A stretch of DNA of 64,000 bases from Pogonophryne albipinna (lineage: Eukaryota > Chordata > Actinopteri > Perciformes > Artedidraconidae): the NCBI GenBank assembly GCA_028583405.1, contig CM053249.1, positions 34,757,659-34,821,658 on the forward strand, in the 5' to 3' direction. Shown here piece after piece: positions 9,146-21,017 of the stretch; position 1 is the stretch's first letter; each line of letters begins with the position of its first letter. Below the pieces are notes generated by a model that worked only from the letters and a program-made list of their open reading frames with translations, ran no database searches and was not told the DNA's origin. A program made the translations under genes and the position numbers.

Positions 9146-12100
9146 GGAGGGTGTTGGTGAGCAAGATTTCCTCGAACTATTCTCCTCGCACACTCACCCA
9201 GGTTAAAGTCACAGCTAACAGTCAGACACATACTCTGGGGGCGCTAATTGACTCTGGGGCTGATGAAAGCCTCATAGACTGGGGTTTAGCTAAACGCCTT
9301 AATATTAAGACTGTCCCTCTCAAGCATCCTGTCAATGCCAGCGCCCTAGATGGCAGACTAATGTGCAAAGTAACTGATTGTACGGAACCCATTCAAGTAA
9401 CAATTGATAATAATCATGTAGAAATAATGCAGTTTCATCTATTCAATTCAGCACAACATCCACTGATTTTGGGGTTTCCTTGGCTAAAGACACATAACCC
9501 ACAGATTGATTGGGGTTCAGGACAAATTAAGGGATGGGGAGGAAGTTGTGAACAGTCCTGTAGAGTCCCACAAACTGTTGCAGTTTCGGTTAGAAGCTCA
9601 GATTTTCCTGACCTTTCCAAGGTCCCCTCATGCTACTATGACCTTAAGGAGGTTTTTAATAAAACCAAAGCTCTGTCACTGCCTCCTCATCGTCCTTTTG
9701 ACTGTGCCATCGACCTGCTGCCTGGCGCACCCATCCCTAGGGGGCGCTTATTTTCCATCTCAGGACCGGAGCGTGCGGCCATGGACGATTACATCTCCTC
9801 CTCGTTGAAAACGGGGATAATCCGTCCCTCTTCGTCACCTGCTGGTGCAGGATTCTTCTTTGTGGGTAAGAAGGATGGGTCGCTCAGGCCATGCATTGAC
9901 TACAGCCCATTGAACAAAATAACTGTTAAGAACCGCCACCCACTCCCGCTGATGTCTTCAGCATTTGAACTGCTTCAAACAGCTAAAGTTTTTACCAAAC
10001 TCGATCTTAGGAATGCTTACCACCTCGTCAGGATTAGAGAGGGAGACGAGTGGAAAACGGGGTTCAACACCCCAAGCGGACATTATGAATATCGGGTCAT
10101 GCCTTTTGGACTATGTAATGCTCCTGCTGTATTTCAGGCCATGGTAAATGACATTTTGAGAGAGTATTTGAATGTTTCTGTTTTCGTGTATCTGGATGAT
10201 ATTTTGATTTTCTCCCCAGATAGTCAGTCTAATGTCATGCATGTCCGCCAAGTTCTCCAGAAGCTTCTTGAGAATCAGTTGTATGTGAAAGCTGAAAAGT
10301 GCGACTTCCATGCAACCACTGTCTCCTTTCTGGGCTATATTGTCACCGCCAATCAGGTGCAGATGGATCCATCCAAGGTCAGTGCGGTGGCCAACTGGCC
10401 CACTCTGGATAGCAGCAAAAAGGTTCAGCAATTCCTGGGGTTTGCCAACTTTTATCGGAAGTTTATACGCAACTTCAGTTCTGTAGCCGCACCTTTGCAT
10501 GCTCTCACCTCCTCTAAAGTCTCCTTTCAGTGGACCTCCCAGGCCGAGTCCGCCTTCCAATGCCTCAAGAAGAGATTCACCACGGCACCTGTACTCACTG
10601 TTCCGGATCCCCAGAGACAGTTTGTGGTTGAGGTTGACGCATCCAACGAGGGCATCGGGGCTGTGTTGTCCCAGAGATCCTCCGAGGATAACAGGATGCA
10701 CCCCTGTGCCTATCTATCGCGTAAGTTGACCTCAACTGAAAAAAATTATGATGTGGGGAACAAGGAGTTACTAGCTGTCAAAGCAGCTTTGGAGGAGTGG
10801 AGACACTGGCTAGAAGGGGCGGAGCAACCATTTCTTGTTTGGACTGACCACAAGAATTTAGAATATGTTAGGAAAGCCAAGCGACTAAATTCACGTCAGG
10901 CCCGGTGGACGCTGTTCTTCAGCAGATTTAACTTCATATTGTCTTTTCGGCCCGGTACACAAAACCGTAAGCCAGACACACTGTCTCGTCTCTTTGAGCC
11001 TGAACATAATGCCAAGGAACCAGTATCAATCCTTCCACTGAACTGTGTGGTTGGGTCGGTAACATGGCAGATAGAAACAGATGTGAAGCAGGCGAATGTT
11101 GTGAGCCCGGCACCCAGCGAGTGTCCAGGCAACCGCTTGTTTGTCCCTGTGTCTTTACGCTCTCAGGTAATACACTGGGCTCACACGTCCAAGTTCACAT
11201 GCCATCCGGGTGTCCGACGAACAATGTTTGCCATAAAGCAGCGGTTCTGGTGGCCGGCCATGAAAAAAGAGGTCTCCGAGTACGTGGCGGCCTGTCCAGT
11301 GTGTGCCCGGAATAAGACCTCGTCCCGGGCCCAGATGGGTCTTCTCCAGCCCCTCCCAGTGCCTCAGCGACCATGGTCGCACATCTCCATGGACTTTGTG
11401 ACTGGACTACCGCCCTCCAAAGGTAACACTACCGTCCTGACGGTGGTAGACCGTTTCTCAAAGATGGCACATTTCATTCCTCTGCTCAAACTTCCCTCTG
11501 CCAAGAAGACGGCAGAGGTCATGTTAACTCACGTGTTCAGAATCCATGGTTTCCCCAGTGACATATTTTCCGACAGAGGACCACAGTTCATTTCCAACTT
11601 CTGGAAGGAGTTTTGCCAGCTCCTCGGCGCCACCGTCAGCTTATCTTCCGGTTACCACCCGCAGTCCAACGGTCAGACAGAGCGCCTGAACCAAGACCTC
11701 GAAACATGCCTCAGGTGCCTCGTGTCCCAGAAGCAGACCACTTGGAGCGACCACCTTACCTGGATAGAGTATGCCCACAACACTCTCCCCTCGGCTGCCA
11801 CGGGTCTTTCCCCTTTCCAGTGTGCTAATGGGTACCAGCCTCCTCTCTTCCCTGCTAATGAGGAAGAAGTCAAGGTTCCATCCGCGCATGCCATGGTCCG
11901 ACGCTGTCGGCGGGTTTGGGCCGGTGCTCGGCAGGCGCTACTCCGGACCTCGACTCGGATGAAGTCAGCGGCGGATCGTCACCGGCGTGCGGCTCCCCTC
12001 TACAGGGCGGGCCAGAAAGTCTGGCTCTCCACCAAGGATCTACCACTACACGTTGACTCCAAGAAGTTGGCACCGAGGTTAGTGGGTCCTTTCCCAATTT

Positions 12101-12486
12101 CAAGAGTCATTAACCCTGTCTCTGTGCGCCTCAAACTCCCCAGATCTTTGAGGGTCTATCCCACGTTTCACGTGAGCAAACTCAAGCCAGTTCGAGAGAG
12201 CACTCTGGTTCCCGCCTCCAAGCCCCCTCCACCACCCCGGATCATTGAAGGTGGCCCGGTGTACACAGTTAGGAGACTTCTGGCGGTCCGCAAACGGGGC
12301 CGAGGACGACAATTCTTGGTTGATTGGGAGGGTTACGGCACTGAGGAACGTTGTTGGGTCTCCTCAACGTTCATTGTGGACAAGACACTCATCAGTGACT
12401 TCTATGATCGTCACCCGGAGCAGCCTGGGCCGTCAGGAGTCGGCCCTAGAAGGGGGGGTACTGTTGTGTCCCGTCAATTATGTTAA
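9124..12486 (+). CDS. pol: Retrotransposon Pol polyprotein with chromodomain
   Basis: About 1120 residues in the -1 frame relative to gag, with no internal stop. Domains in order: an aspartic protease with DSGAD (Asp codon at 9250); a reverse transcriptase with [26 protein letters not shown] and the catalytic YLDD at 10189-10200; RNase H with VEVDAS (Asp near 10636); and an integrase. The integrase has an HHCC finger ([13 protein letters not shown]... CPVCARNK), then D at 11392, D at 11572 (FSDRGPQF) and E at 11680 (GQTERLN). A C-terminal chromodomain spans about 12259-12420 ([16 protein letters not shown]). All catalytic residues I could check are present. The stop lies 25 bases inside the 3' LTR. 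Expression would depend on the frameshift. Confidence 0.93.
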   Translation, partial: RACSPTMRRVLVSKISSNYSPRTLTQVKVTANSQTHTLGALIDSGADESLIDWGLAKRLNIKTVPLKHPVNASALDGRLMCKVTDCTEPIQVTIDNNHVEIMQFHLFNSAQHPLILGFPWLKTHNPQIDWGSGQIKGWGGSCEQSCRVPQTVAVSVRSSDFPDLSKVPSCYYDLKEVFNKTKALSLPPHRPFDCAIDLLPGAPIPRGRLFSISGPERAAMDDYISSSLKTGIIRPSSSPAGAGFFFVGKKDGSLRPCIDYSPLNKITVKNRHPLPLMSSAFELLQTAKVFTKLDLRNAYHLVRIREGDEWKTGFNTPSGHYEYRVMPFGLCNAPAVFQAMVNDILREYLNVSVFVYLDDILIFSPDSQSNVMHVRQVLQKLLENQLYVKAEKCDFHATTVSFLGYIVTANQVQMDPSKVSAVANWPTLDSSKKVQQFLGFANFYRKFIRNFSSVAAPLHALTSSKVSFQWTSQAESAFQCLKKRFTTAPVLTVPDPQRQFVVEVDASNEGIGAVLSQRSSEDNRMHPCAYLSRKLTSTEKNYDVGNKELLAVKAALEEWRHWLEGAEQPFLVWTDHKNLEYVRKAKRLNSRQARWTLFFSRFNFILSFRPGTQNRKPDTLSRLFEPEHNAKEPVSILPLNCVVGSVTWQIETDVKQANVVSPAPSECPGNRLFVPVSLRSQVIHWAHTSKFTCHPGVRRTMFAIKQRFWWPAMKKEVSEYVAACPVCARNKTSSRAQMGLLQPLPVPQRPWSHISMDFVTGLPPSKGNTTVLTVVDRFSKMAHFIPLLKLPSAKKTAEVMLTHVFRIHGFPSDIFSDRGPQFISNFWKEFCQLLGATVSLSSGYHPQSNGQTERLNQDLETCLRCLVSQKQTTWSDHLTWIEYAHNTLPSAATGLSPFQCANGYQPPLFPANEEEVKVPSAHAMVRRCRRVWAGARQALLRTSTRMKSAADRHRRAAPLYRAGQKVWLSTKDLPLHVDSKKLAPRLVGPFPISRVINPVSVRLKLPRSLRVYPTFHVSKLKPVRESTLVPASKPPPPPRIIEGGPVYTVRRLLAVRKRGRGRQFLVDWEGYGTEERCWVSSTFIVDKTLISDFYDRHPEQPGPSGVGPRRGGTVVSRQLC
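12448..12458 (+). promoter_or_regulatory. Polypurine tract
   Basis: AGAAGGGGGGG lies three bases before the TGTTGTG start of the 3' LTR. This is the expected position for plus-strand priming. Confidence 0.8.
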
Positions 12487-12906
12487 GTTTTGTCATGTTA
12501 GTTTAGTGTATATTCCACTTCCTGTTTTATTTTGTACTCACCTTGTCTCATTCCAGGCCCCTTTACTTCCTGCTCTGGTTCCTTTTCCCGCCATCGTCAG
12601 TGTCTGCCCCGCCCCTGATTGTTTCCACCTGTGCCCACTTACCTCATGTATATATTGTCCTGTCTCCCCTTGTTAGTTGTCGGTTCGTCTTGTTCATTGC
12701 TCCAAGAAGTAAGATCTAAGCCATTGTTTAATGAAAGTCAGTGTTTTGCCTTTTACCCTCCACGAGAGCGCTTTACGTTTTGTCAGTTTGTTATTTCCTC
12801 TAAAAGAGTGATTTTGTTTTTTGCAAGACTATTTTTTCTTCAAACCTTTTGTCTCTGGGTCGTGCATTTGAGTCCTCCAAGCTATTGAGTCAAGGTTCCT
12901 AACACA
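12462..12906 (+). repeat. 3' LTR, complete
   Basis: 445 bases, starting TGTTGTGTCCCG and ending CCTAACACA, so bounded by TG...CA. It contains a TATA-like TGTATATATTG near 12647. The 3' part is identical to the 5' LTR apart from one 5-base gap. The following bases are CCTCT, so half of the target duplication may be CCTCT or shorter. Confidence 0.9.
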
Positions 12907-13842
12907 CCTCTTTGCTTTTTGTCAACGCCTTGGTATGAGTTATAATGCAGTCGATACAGTTTCATATTAAAGTGCCCCACACATTTTTCTTTTCTTTTGT
13001 TGGCACACTGACTGAAGTGGCGTTGTGTGCGTGAATTAAAAAACGAGCAGAATATATGCCTGGTAGAGCTGGTGGCCCATTTACTGGATCTCCATTCCTC
13101 TGTAAAGGTTAAATTCTGACCTGTTTCTATAATAAAGGCACTGGTGGCCCAAAGGATAGTCTTGAAAAACATATAAACATAGATAAACTCAATTTGTGTT
13201 CCTATTAATAGAACATTATATAAGAGTACTATTTATTTTCAAAAATACTACTGTAATACAGACAATATCAATGTTCCAATATTTTTGATTGTAATATTCC
13301 CCCCCTGCCCAGGCATTAGCTCCATGTCCTTATATGTGAAATCGTGTTATTTTGGTCTTCACGTCTCCCTTTAGAAATCAATAAACCAGGCTTGTAGAGA
13401 AGTGGCCTATTTCAGCGTCAGCTTCTCATTCTGTGCCTGTCAGTCTCACAGCGATGGATCTGTTGTTGACCAGATGGTTTAATAAGAACAGCGTCTTCAC
13501 CTGGGACTGAGGAACAGGAATCTAAAAGCCTGATAAGATAAGACTGCTGATTAGTTTGAGGTTATTAACTAGTTAAAGCACCAGCTGAAGTAACCCTGGT
13601 AACATCATGAGGGTTATTTTCCCAGACTGGGCAGAGCTATTTTAGTGCCAAAGAAAGAATATTGAAAGCCAAGAAGTGCTCCCCGTGATGAGCAAATTCA
13701 CACCCTCATTTAATCCCTGAGGAAAGAAGACAATTGTTAGAGAATCATGGCAATATCTTGATTTTTTTAAGTTGCCACTCTGAGTTACTGCTGGGTAGAA
13801 TGTGAAATCAATCCAGGTGTATCTAAAGTTTTTTGGGGCATG
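12907..13842. other. Flanking sequence, nothing recognised
   Basis: No convincing gene or repeat boundary. A minus-strand frame at 12882-13172 is open for 96 codons but has no recognisable domain and overlaps the LTR end, so it is probably chance. Confidence 0.5.
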
Positions 13843-14712
13843 ACCTTGAATGGTTCAGGTCATATCTGACTGATAGAACTTTCTGCGTCAGCCTCGGTGA
13901 CTCCGAGTCATCCCCTTCTCCACTGGGGTCCCACAGGACTCAGTGTTAGGGCCCCTCTTATTCTCCCTGTACTTGCTCCCTCTTGGGTCCATACTTATAC
14001 CTCAATCACACCAACGGTGTTTCAGGGCCGGTTCGGAGCTGGAGCTTGAAAAGCACCGGGTTTTCCTGTTCACACTCTTAGCTCCGGAATCCAGTTTCTT
14101 TCAAGCACCAAAAAATTGTCCGGCTAGAGCAAAAGCACTGCATACGTCACGCTTACGTCGAGGCGAGGGCAGGGGCACGGGGAATCGGAATCGTCGTTGA
14201 AGTTGATGATTACGATTGTAAAGCAGTTTTGAATGTAGCATGTAACGACTGTAAAGTTGGTAGTAAAGTCGTCCCACTTCTTCTATTTCGTTTCGACAGA
14301 GCAAAACCAAAACGAGTAGCGCTTCAACACAATCGGCCATTGTTGTTGTTGTCGGTGTGAGCTGTGAGGGGTTTCCGCGCGGTTTGGCTTTATGAAGCAG
14401 GCACGCAAACGGTTACGTCATGACGCAAACGATGACGCAATGACGCAGCACCAGTCGGACTCTGGGCAGTGTGAAAAGAGCCGGAGCTAAACCGAAGAAC
14501 CGGTTCTGAACCTGAAAAGCTCTAGCACGGAGCTTGAACCGGAGTTGCGTTGGTGTGAATGAGGTATGTGAGAGCACGGCATTGCATTCCACTGCTATGT
14601 CCTTTTTAAGTTTGCCACTTAAAAAGGACACCTACTCAGCTAGCCCACTATTAAAGTGTCTTGAGGAAATTAAGGTCTGGATGGCCTCCAATTTTCTGAA
14701 ACTTAAGGCGAG
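13843..14712 (+). pseudogene. L2-type LINE fragment split by a MITE
   Basis: 13843-13996 encodes WFRSYLTDRTF, then after a frameshift SVLGPLLFSLYLLPLGSI. 14630-14705 encodes LLKCLEEIKVWMASNFLKL, a later L2 segment. The two pieces are separated by the inverted-repeat element at 13997-14567. Sequence between the RT palm and the second piece is partly deleted. Confidence 0.7.
13997..14567. mobile_element. Inverted-repeat MITE inside the L2
   Basis: The left end ATACCTCAATCACACCAACG is matched by the inverse of the right end with one mismatch. Inside, GGAGCTTGAA- and GAACCGG-type blocks are also inverted. No target duplication is clear. The interior includes a GC-rich stretch around 14150-14190 and no coding sequence. 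Confidence 0.6.
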
Positions 14713-15179
14713 ACACGGCAGGCAAAAACATCGTTTTTCAAGTACTGGTACATTTTGAGATTTTGTGCTATTTTGATTCTATAACATGTTTTCTTTCAGG
14801 CTTTTGGAAGGAAAACGTACAAAATACACATTTAAGTGTTTATTTTACTAGAGTTTGTCTATTTGCGTCTGTAGATTTCTCCTAAATTCACCAAAAGTTA
14901 GCATTCTAACGTAACATAAAGTACCGCGACCGCTGTGTGCACCATGTCAACAGAGATATCGTTGGAAAGCTGTGTCTCTCCTGCACAATCTCATCAGATC
15001 CAAATATGGTCATTTCCTTTGTATCAGCAACCAATCGTGAAAGCACAAAGGGGTCTTAAACCAAGAAACGAAATCTCATTGGCTGGTGTCAATTTCTGAC
15101 AACGTGATTCGTTCAGATGCGTCACGTGGTGTGCTAAAACACTTCCTGGTTAGCTTTCCGCTAGAAATTGAAATCTCAA

Positions 15180-15404
15180 ATGGCAAAAGAACGGCGAAAA
15201 AAACGTTCACAGAGAAGACGACAACAATTGTCACTTGCACGAAGCAAGGTTATACAAAAAACAAATGACCCCGAACATGAAATACCTTCACGGAGTGTGT
15301 CGATGTGCAAGCTATCATCCAAAGAACAGGAGGGTTTAGCTAGCGCCTCACTGCAATCTTTAAAGGTTGTTTTCTCAAAATTAGTTGTTTCTCCTACTCT
15401 GAGT
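15180..15404 (+). CDS. Small basic open frame of unknown origin
   Basis: ATG at 15180 opens 75 codons beginning MAKERRKKRSQRRRQQLSLA, strongly basic, then a Ser/Lys/Glu-rich part. At about 15364 an AAAG-GTTGTT junction could be a weak splice donor. Further on, near 16013, an acidic Ser/Glu-rich frame (GEEEDLSSSESESDYLDD) and a CQHCHEVHGRRN-like Cys/His piece near 16170 occur in separate frames. Together they may be remains of a transposon gene, but I do not recognise the family. Confidence 0.25.
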
Positions 15405-15470
15405 TAGAAATGTCAACTTCAGTAGCACGTACATACACCAAACCTTCCAGTTATATTCCTATCATTATTA

Positions 15471-15638
15471 TGAAGGCTTTTACAGAAGGGTTTGTTCATA
15501 TATCATTCATAGCCTGAATTATACAACATTGTATACCTAAGAAAAGGGGGGAAATTGATATTTTAGGGCTGTTGACAGTATTTTCTGATTTATGGAGTGA
15601 TAAAAAGAGATATCCAATATCCCTTCTGTAAAAGCCTT
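15471..15638. repeat. Inverted repeat with 18-bp perfect arms
   Basis: AAGGCTTTTACAGAAGGG at about 15472-15489 and its inverse at about 15621-15638 are separated by ~130 bases. They could be the ends of a small element or a hairpin. Function unknown. Confidence 0.5.
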
Positions 15639-15870
15639 AGATACTAATATGACTACAAAATGAAACAAGAATTTTGAACCTGGCTTTATCCAAAGTTCAG
15701 ATTTCGATTCCTGAAATGTGTTAAAATATGTGCATATTCAATCACATTTTAATATCTTCGCCGTATTTTTTATCATTTTACGAAATGGAAAAATTATGCT
15801 GGAAACTGTAGATCCTGCTCAACAGGACACATTTATCAGGGACTGGGTGGGGTAATCAGTTTAACGGAGT

Positions 15871-15930
15871 GATTTGAAGCGAGATGAAGCGAGACGAAGC
15901 GAGACGAAGCGAGACGGCGAGAGATGAAGG
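15871..15930 (+). repeat. 10-bp tandem repeat
   Basis: About five or six diverged units of GAGACGAAGC. The surrounding 14713-16395 holds no recognised element apart from the entries above. Confidence 0.85.
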
Positions 15931-16395
15931 GATTTTGAGTTTTGACGATATAACTAATATTTTAGTAATAAGGAAGAGAACTCTGTCTCGAGTCAAGCTT
16001 GTTTTTTGACATGGGAGAGGAGGAAGACCTTTCATCCTCAGAGTCAGAGAGTGACTACTTGGATGATGAAGTTGAAGACCCTTTGTTTGTGATGTAAGAC
16101 ATATTTCTTTATGAAAACTTGTGGCAACAGATGCCGGTGAAAAGGCAAAACAAGGACGCAGTACCTGCCAACACTGCCATGAAGTTCACGGGAGAAGGAA
16201 CCTCACACTGTGGAAGTGAAAGGCCTGGGATGAGGCCTGGGATGTTGCCCTCGGTGTCATAGTTGACAGAAGCAGTTTTGGAGAGTGGCCCAGATAAAGA
16301 TTTTTAAAAAACAAGATTTTTGTACATGATGTATATATATTTGTACATTTGTATTACATGTATATAGGTTTTTGCTACGTCTATCGTCAACGTCT

Positions 16396-16820
16396 AGTAA
16401 AAGTAGAAAAGTATTATCATCAAAATATAGTTAAAATACCAAAAGTAAAAGTAGTGATTGTGCAGATTGGTCCATTTCAGAATAATATATATGTTTAATA
16501 ATGATTGATCATTAAAGTGTTCTCAAAGCTGGTAAAGGTGCAGCTAGTTGTAATGACTTTGTATACTGCAGGGTAGCTTGTGAATTTACTCCAGGTGGAA
16601 CTAAAGTCTGATTTAACACTTGATTAGATTTCACATCATTCATCCAGATCTGTAAAGTAACTAAAGGTATTAAATACATGTAGTGGAGTAAAAGTACACC
16701 ATTTACCTCTGAACTGTAGTGGAGTAGAAGTACAAAGTAGCATAAAATGTAAAAAAAGTACCTCAAATTGTACTTAAGTACAGTACTTGAGTTAATGTAC
16801 TGAGTTACTTACAACCTCTG
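16396..16820 (-). mobile_element. hAT-type MITE (CAGAGGTTGT end)
   Basis: The right end reads, on the minus strand, CAGAGGTTGTAAGTAACTCA, followed by TACTT/AAGTA-rich sequence. The left part has ACCAAAAGTAAAAGTAGT. This is a familiar dispersed fish repeat. The left terminus is not sharp. Confidence 0.5.
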
Positions 16821-18016
16821 CCGAAGAAGATTTGGGCCATGTGAAAATGTTTTTTAGATCTAACCAAAAGTTATATATATTTTTTTTTTCTGAGATTACC
16901 TCAAAATTCTGAAATTATATTTCGTTTTCTGAAAATCATTTTTATTACACTTTCAAATTATTAATGCTATCGCTAAAGCACATCGGAACACTGGCTCGGT
17001 CAAAGCTAGACATTTTTAAAACATGAGAGTGCACAGATTGATGGATGACTTGATCTTATGACCCTTTTATTCTTGCATCTGCTCTCCCTGTTCACATTGT
17101 AGCGTTGACCAGGCTCCATTGTACAATCTGACAGTCTTAGAATTGATATTATATCATGACTCGGCTTTTAACCAAGATTTTCTAGTTGATTTTATATGTA
17201 ACAAACTCACAAAATTGTTCTTATTGCACAGTTTATAGATGCCATAAAGTGGCTTTCATGTGTAAAAGCAGTGGAGTGCTCCTTTATATCCCCCGTAATC
17301 CTATAAAAAGGTTCTATGGACATGACCTTCGTCTCTAGTGGGGGAAATAAAGGCAGGGCACCCCCCCCGCTCAATTTTATAAATTGGTTTAGGCTGCTTC
17401 AAAAGGAGTGTGTAGGAGTTTATATATTTATGGATCTTAAATATAGTTACTCATGTCTAGCATTGTTGAAATTCATTTTCTGTGTTTGTGTGGATATGGA
17501 GTACAATAGCAGGTTTTTTCGCCAGGGGGTGGTGCCTGTTCTCAGATTATGCCATGCCAATAATGTATCTGTTGTGTGACTAAAACAAGCATGTATTTCA
17601 TGAAAGTGTGAAAAATACATTGTTTCTTGCACAGCCGGTTTGTATTTTGTTAGCGATCTATTTGGTCTAAGCTGGCAATCCAATTTAGAAATACATTTCA
17701 ACCAGTCTTTCTATAATGTCTAACATCCACTATGACCATATGTATTGTTAACTCTTTCTTAAACTGTTTTCTTTAACTTAATAATATTTGGAAATAGAGT
17801 TGTGGGAAACAAAGTGGTGCAGGAATAAGTCCTAAAACCCAGAAATGAGTCACCCTTTCACCGCTTGTGGTTCCCTCCGTGGTTAGAAGCCTGAAATATG
17901 GTCTGTGGTTAACACTAGCTGAAGAGATTTTAACGTTTGTCCTACGACATAAAACACGTCAATAAATACCCCACTGGTTAATGTATAAACCTTCTGTCAT
18001 AAAAACTGACACTGTA
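16821..18016. other. No gene recognised
   Basis: Mixed AT-rich sequence. Short frames such as 17316-17579 have no family features. I see nothing supportable here. Confidence 0.5.
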
Positions 18017-18130
18017 ATGAGCTGCAGACAGCTTTAGCCTGAATTTGTATTTATTTGACTGGAGTGGTGGGAAGGCAGATGTGATGCAGCAGCTTTCAAA
18101 CCCTGAGTTGTGAATAGACCAAATACTCTG
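18017..18130 (+). repeat. Direct repeat partner of 18804-18915
   Basis: TAATGAGCTGCAGACAGCTT through GAATAGACCAAA recurs at 18804-18915 with substitutions and small indels. The copies are offset by 787 bases, and the CA arrays lie between them. Confidence 0.8.
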
Positions 18131-18635
18131 TTTCTAACAAGTGTCTAAATGAAACTACCAAACATCATTACGCCAAACATTAGCCGCTTAGTGGTGGTGA
18201 CGTGAAGTCATGTGACTGTGATGCAGTTTCTTTATAGCCTAACAATAGCTTTTTACATCTAGAGATTGCATTACCGGAAAAAAAATCATAATGCCTTCTT
18301 AATGTGTTTGAGAGCATCAGTTGTGTTGTGCAGAGGTAGGGTTAGTACCTAATATGTGTAGATTATCCTGCTGAACCAATTTTTTGTCATAAATGCATTG
18401 CCATCATCAATAACCAAAAATATGTAATCACTGCAACACACTGGGCACATACGAAACAGGTAACAATCTTATTTCCATGACATTGTTTAGTCATAATAAC
18501 TAAACATACATTAGTTTTGCACATTCATGATCTGTTGTGTAAACAGATCCCTGTAATGCTGACACATATCCAGGTAATCCATTACTCCTGATCCCTGCAC
18601 TAAAGCCTCCGAGCAGCTGTGCAGGTCGCTGCGAG

Positions 18636-18638
<3 letters not shown>

Positions 18639-18734
<96 letters not shown>

Positions 18735-18766
18735 CCAGATTACAGTGTCACGGCACAAACAAGCAG

Positions 18767-18803
<37 letters not shown>
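18639..18803 (+). repeat. (AC)n microsatellites
   Basis: Two runs, 18639-18733 and 18770-18803, separated by 36 bases of unique sequence. Confidence 0.98.
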
Positions 18804-18806
<3 letters not shown>

Positions 18807-18913
18807 TGAGCTGCACACAGCTTTAGCCTGCATTTTAATTTAATGGATTGGAGTGGTGAGAGGAGGCAGATGTTTGGCAACATTCAAATCCAGAGTTATG
18901 AATAGACCAAAAA

Positions 18914-18915
<2 letters not shown>

Positions 18916-18969
<54 letters not shown>
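18916..18969 (+). repeat. (GT)n microsatellite
   Basis: 27 GT units directly after the second copy of the 115-bp direct repeat, with opposite strand sense to the CA runs at 18639-18803. Confidence 0.98.
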
Positions 18970-18971
<2 letters not shown>

Positions 18972-19313
18972 ATATCTGTCTGGGTGTTTGTCTGGAGGTG
19001 GAACAGTCTCATCTGGGCAAAGCAGTGACGACCATGTTAAATAATATTCTTGTAAATCAAACAGCTCTGTGTAGCAGCTGTTTTGTTTCATCATCCTGCA
19101 GCATGTTCGAGTCTGAACGCGCTGCTGAGAATCCGCCTACAAGTCGAAGCCTTTTATTGAAGGAAAACACTGCCTCAAAGTGTACGAATGTATCCCTGCC
19201 ACAGGAAGTACACCATGTACACAAACCACAAACTGTTTGGTACTGATCAGGCAGTTCAGAAACTACACACAACGATGTTAAGAAAGATACTTTAAAGAGA
19301 GACATTTTGTTTA

Positions 19314-20060
19314 ACCTGTTAAGCCCCAAGCCTGTTTTTCAGGTCTCAGGCGTGAAAATGACATTCCCAGAACAAATGACTATAACTTCACTTCTAAAAG
19401 GGGTAAATGAATAATCTTTTTTCTCAAAGCAATGATAAACCTGTGAGTTGGATGTAGAAAAGTCAGAATCAATATAGATCTTTTTATTTTAAAGTAAATT
19501 CAGATTGAACATAGAAAAAAAATGTAAATTATAGTGTCCGTCAAAAAAGAAAAAATTACTTATAGTGAAAACCACCCTTGAATGATGGGATAGTAAACTA
19601 AAAGCTTTAGGAATCCAAACTATAACATATAATAAGTACCCTGTATCAAGATTGATGCAAAACAAGTGACATTTGACCTTTTTAGAGAGGTTTAGAAAAA
19701 GAAACCCACTTCTGGGGTCATTTGGGTGCATTTTCCATATCTCTGGCCCCCCTCGGTCGATTTTAAAGATTGACATCTCTTTTTAACAGTTAGTGCCAAT
19801 AAAATCGAGGGGAAGTTCCTAAAATCCATCTCAAAATTACCCATTGGTGAAGAGAGTGATGCGCAGCCAGAATGCCCCGGAACCGGAAGCTGCGATACAC
19901 ACTGGTGGTTATCATTAGCAGTTAATATGAAATCTCCGTTTTTGACATAAAAATGGAATGATGGATTATCAGGAATCATTTCAAAGTGACAGACACATTG
20001 GATTAACCTATGGATTAACCTTCAGCAGCGTTTCTATCGTTTTAATGCCATTGAACACGA
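19314..20060 (-). mobile_element. Probable dispersed repeat starting TTAAGCCCC
   Basis: The left edge TTAAGCCCCAAGCCTGTTTT and following TCAGGTCTCAGG resemble a repeat I associate with fish TTAA-site elements. The right boundary is unclear. A minus-strand frame at 19692-19979 has no recognised domain. Confidence 0.3.
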
Positions 20061-20176
20061 CATTTGATCAGAATAACAGCTAAGGTAAGACGGTCTCCCG
20101 TGAATGCTCCGTAATGCTACATGTTGTGATGTCTGTGTTTGCTTCCCCTGTCGCGAGTTCTGATCGCTCAGTGATG

Positions 20177-20487
20177 AAACAGGGGGTTACGTATTGTAAC
20201 CCTAGTTATATAAGCACAGGTGGAGCCCTCTACTGGACTCTATGGGTACTACTCTCTATCATGCTGTGCGTGCTTTCACCTACTGAGTTTACGTAAACGT
20301 AGCCGGCCAATCGGGGCGAGCCTACCTGAATGCGCGCGCAGGCCCACAGTATATAAAGGCGGCTACACCCGCCGCCCACTATCCTATACACTCTTCAGCG
20401 AGCGGACTAGGAAAGACAGGGCCCCCAGGTAGAGGGCTCCGCCTGTGCTTATATAACTAGGTTGTTACAATACGTAACCCCCTGTTA
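20177..20487. repeat. DIRS terminal inverted-repeat region
   Basis: An arm around 20177-20232 (GGGGGTTACGTATTGTAAC... GAGCCCTCTAC) is inverted at 20430-20487. A direct block CTACTGGACTCTATGGGTAC also recurs at 20231 and 20511. A TATATAAAGG box lies near 20350. The arrangement fits a DIRS terminal repeat joined to its internal complementary region. Confidence 0.7.
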
Positions 20488-21017
20488 TATTTCACACAGG
20501 CTCCGTCGTCTACTGGACTCTATGGGTACAGTGGGCGGAGCCCCGATGTATACACGCCCTGTCATCCAACAACATCGACCCACCACACCGTCCCTGACCG
20601 GCTTTTGGCGAACATCCATTGCATCCCCACTTCCTCCCATCCGGTTGTAACCGTAGAGAAGTTGGGGCCGCAATTTGGATAAGGCACACTCACACACGCT
20701 TACCTCGTGTAGAGTGTGCATGGAAAGGATCTGTGCGGAGACTCCGTCTGGAGCCTACCGCGCACCATGTTCCCCAGGTCCCTCAGGAGCATGGGAAAAC
20801 ATAAGTGCACCACGTCCCCCACACTCCCATACGCTCCGTGTAGAGTGGGCATGGACAATAGTGAGGAAGGCTCTCCCAGCCTGCCTCCAGCCCTGTATGG
20901 GGCTGATTGCGCACCATGTCTCCCGAGTCCCTCAGGAGCATGGGAAAACACAAGTGCTTTATGTCCAGGGGGGGGGTCAGACACCTGCTGACCCACAGCC
21001 ACCCCCCCTCTCACCAG

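Larger units (their letters stand above)
7784..12906 (+). mobile_element. Ty3/sushi-type chromovirus-like LTR retrotransposon
   Basis: Order is 5' LTR fragment, gag, pol (protease, RT, RNase H, integrase, chromodomain), polypurine tract, 3' LTR. gag and pol are both open and linked by a -1 slippery heptamer. The LTRs differ by one 5-bp indel over their ~278 shared bases, which argues for recent insertion. The first ~167 bases of the 5' LTR are missing, so no 5' target duplication can be read. No tRNA primer site starting TGG is seen in the 14 bases between LTR and gag. The sushi/chromovirus assignment rests on the chromodomain and frameshift signal. Confidence 0.9.

Noticed and set aside
10111..10701. 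196-codon minus-strand open frame
   Set aside because: It lies wholly antisense to pol, whose motifs are intact; shadow of a real gene.
12882..13172. 96-codon minus-strand frame
   Set aside because: Overlaps the LTR boundary and shows no domain; probably chance.
18500..18843. Long Cys-Val and Thr-His frames
   Set aside because: Pure translation of the CA/GT microsatellites.
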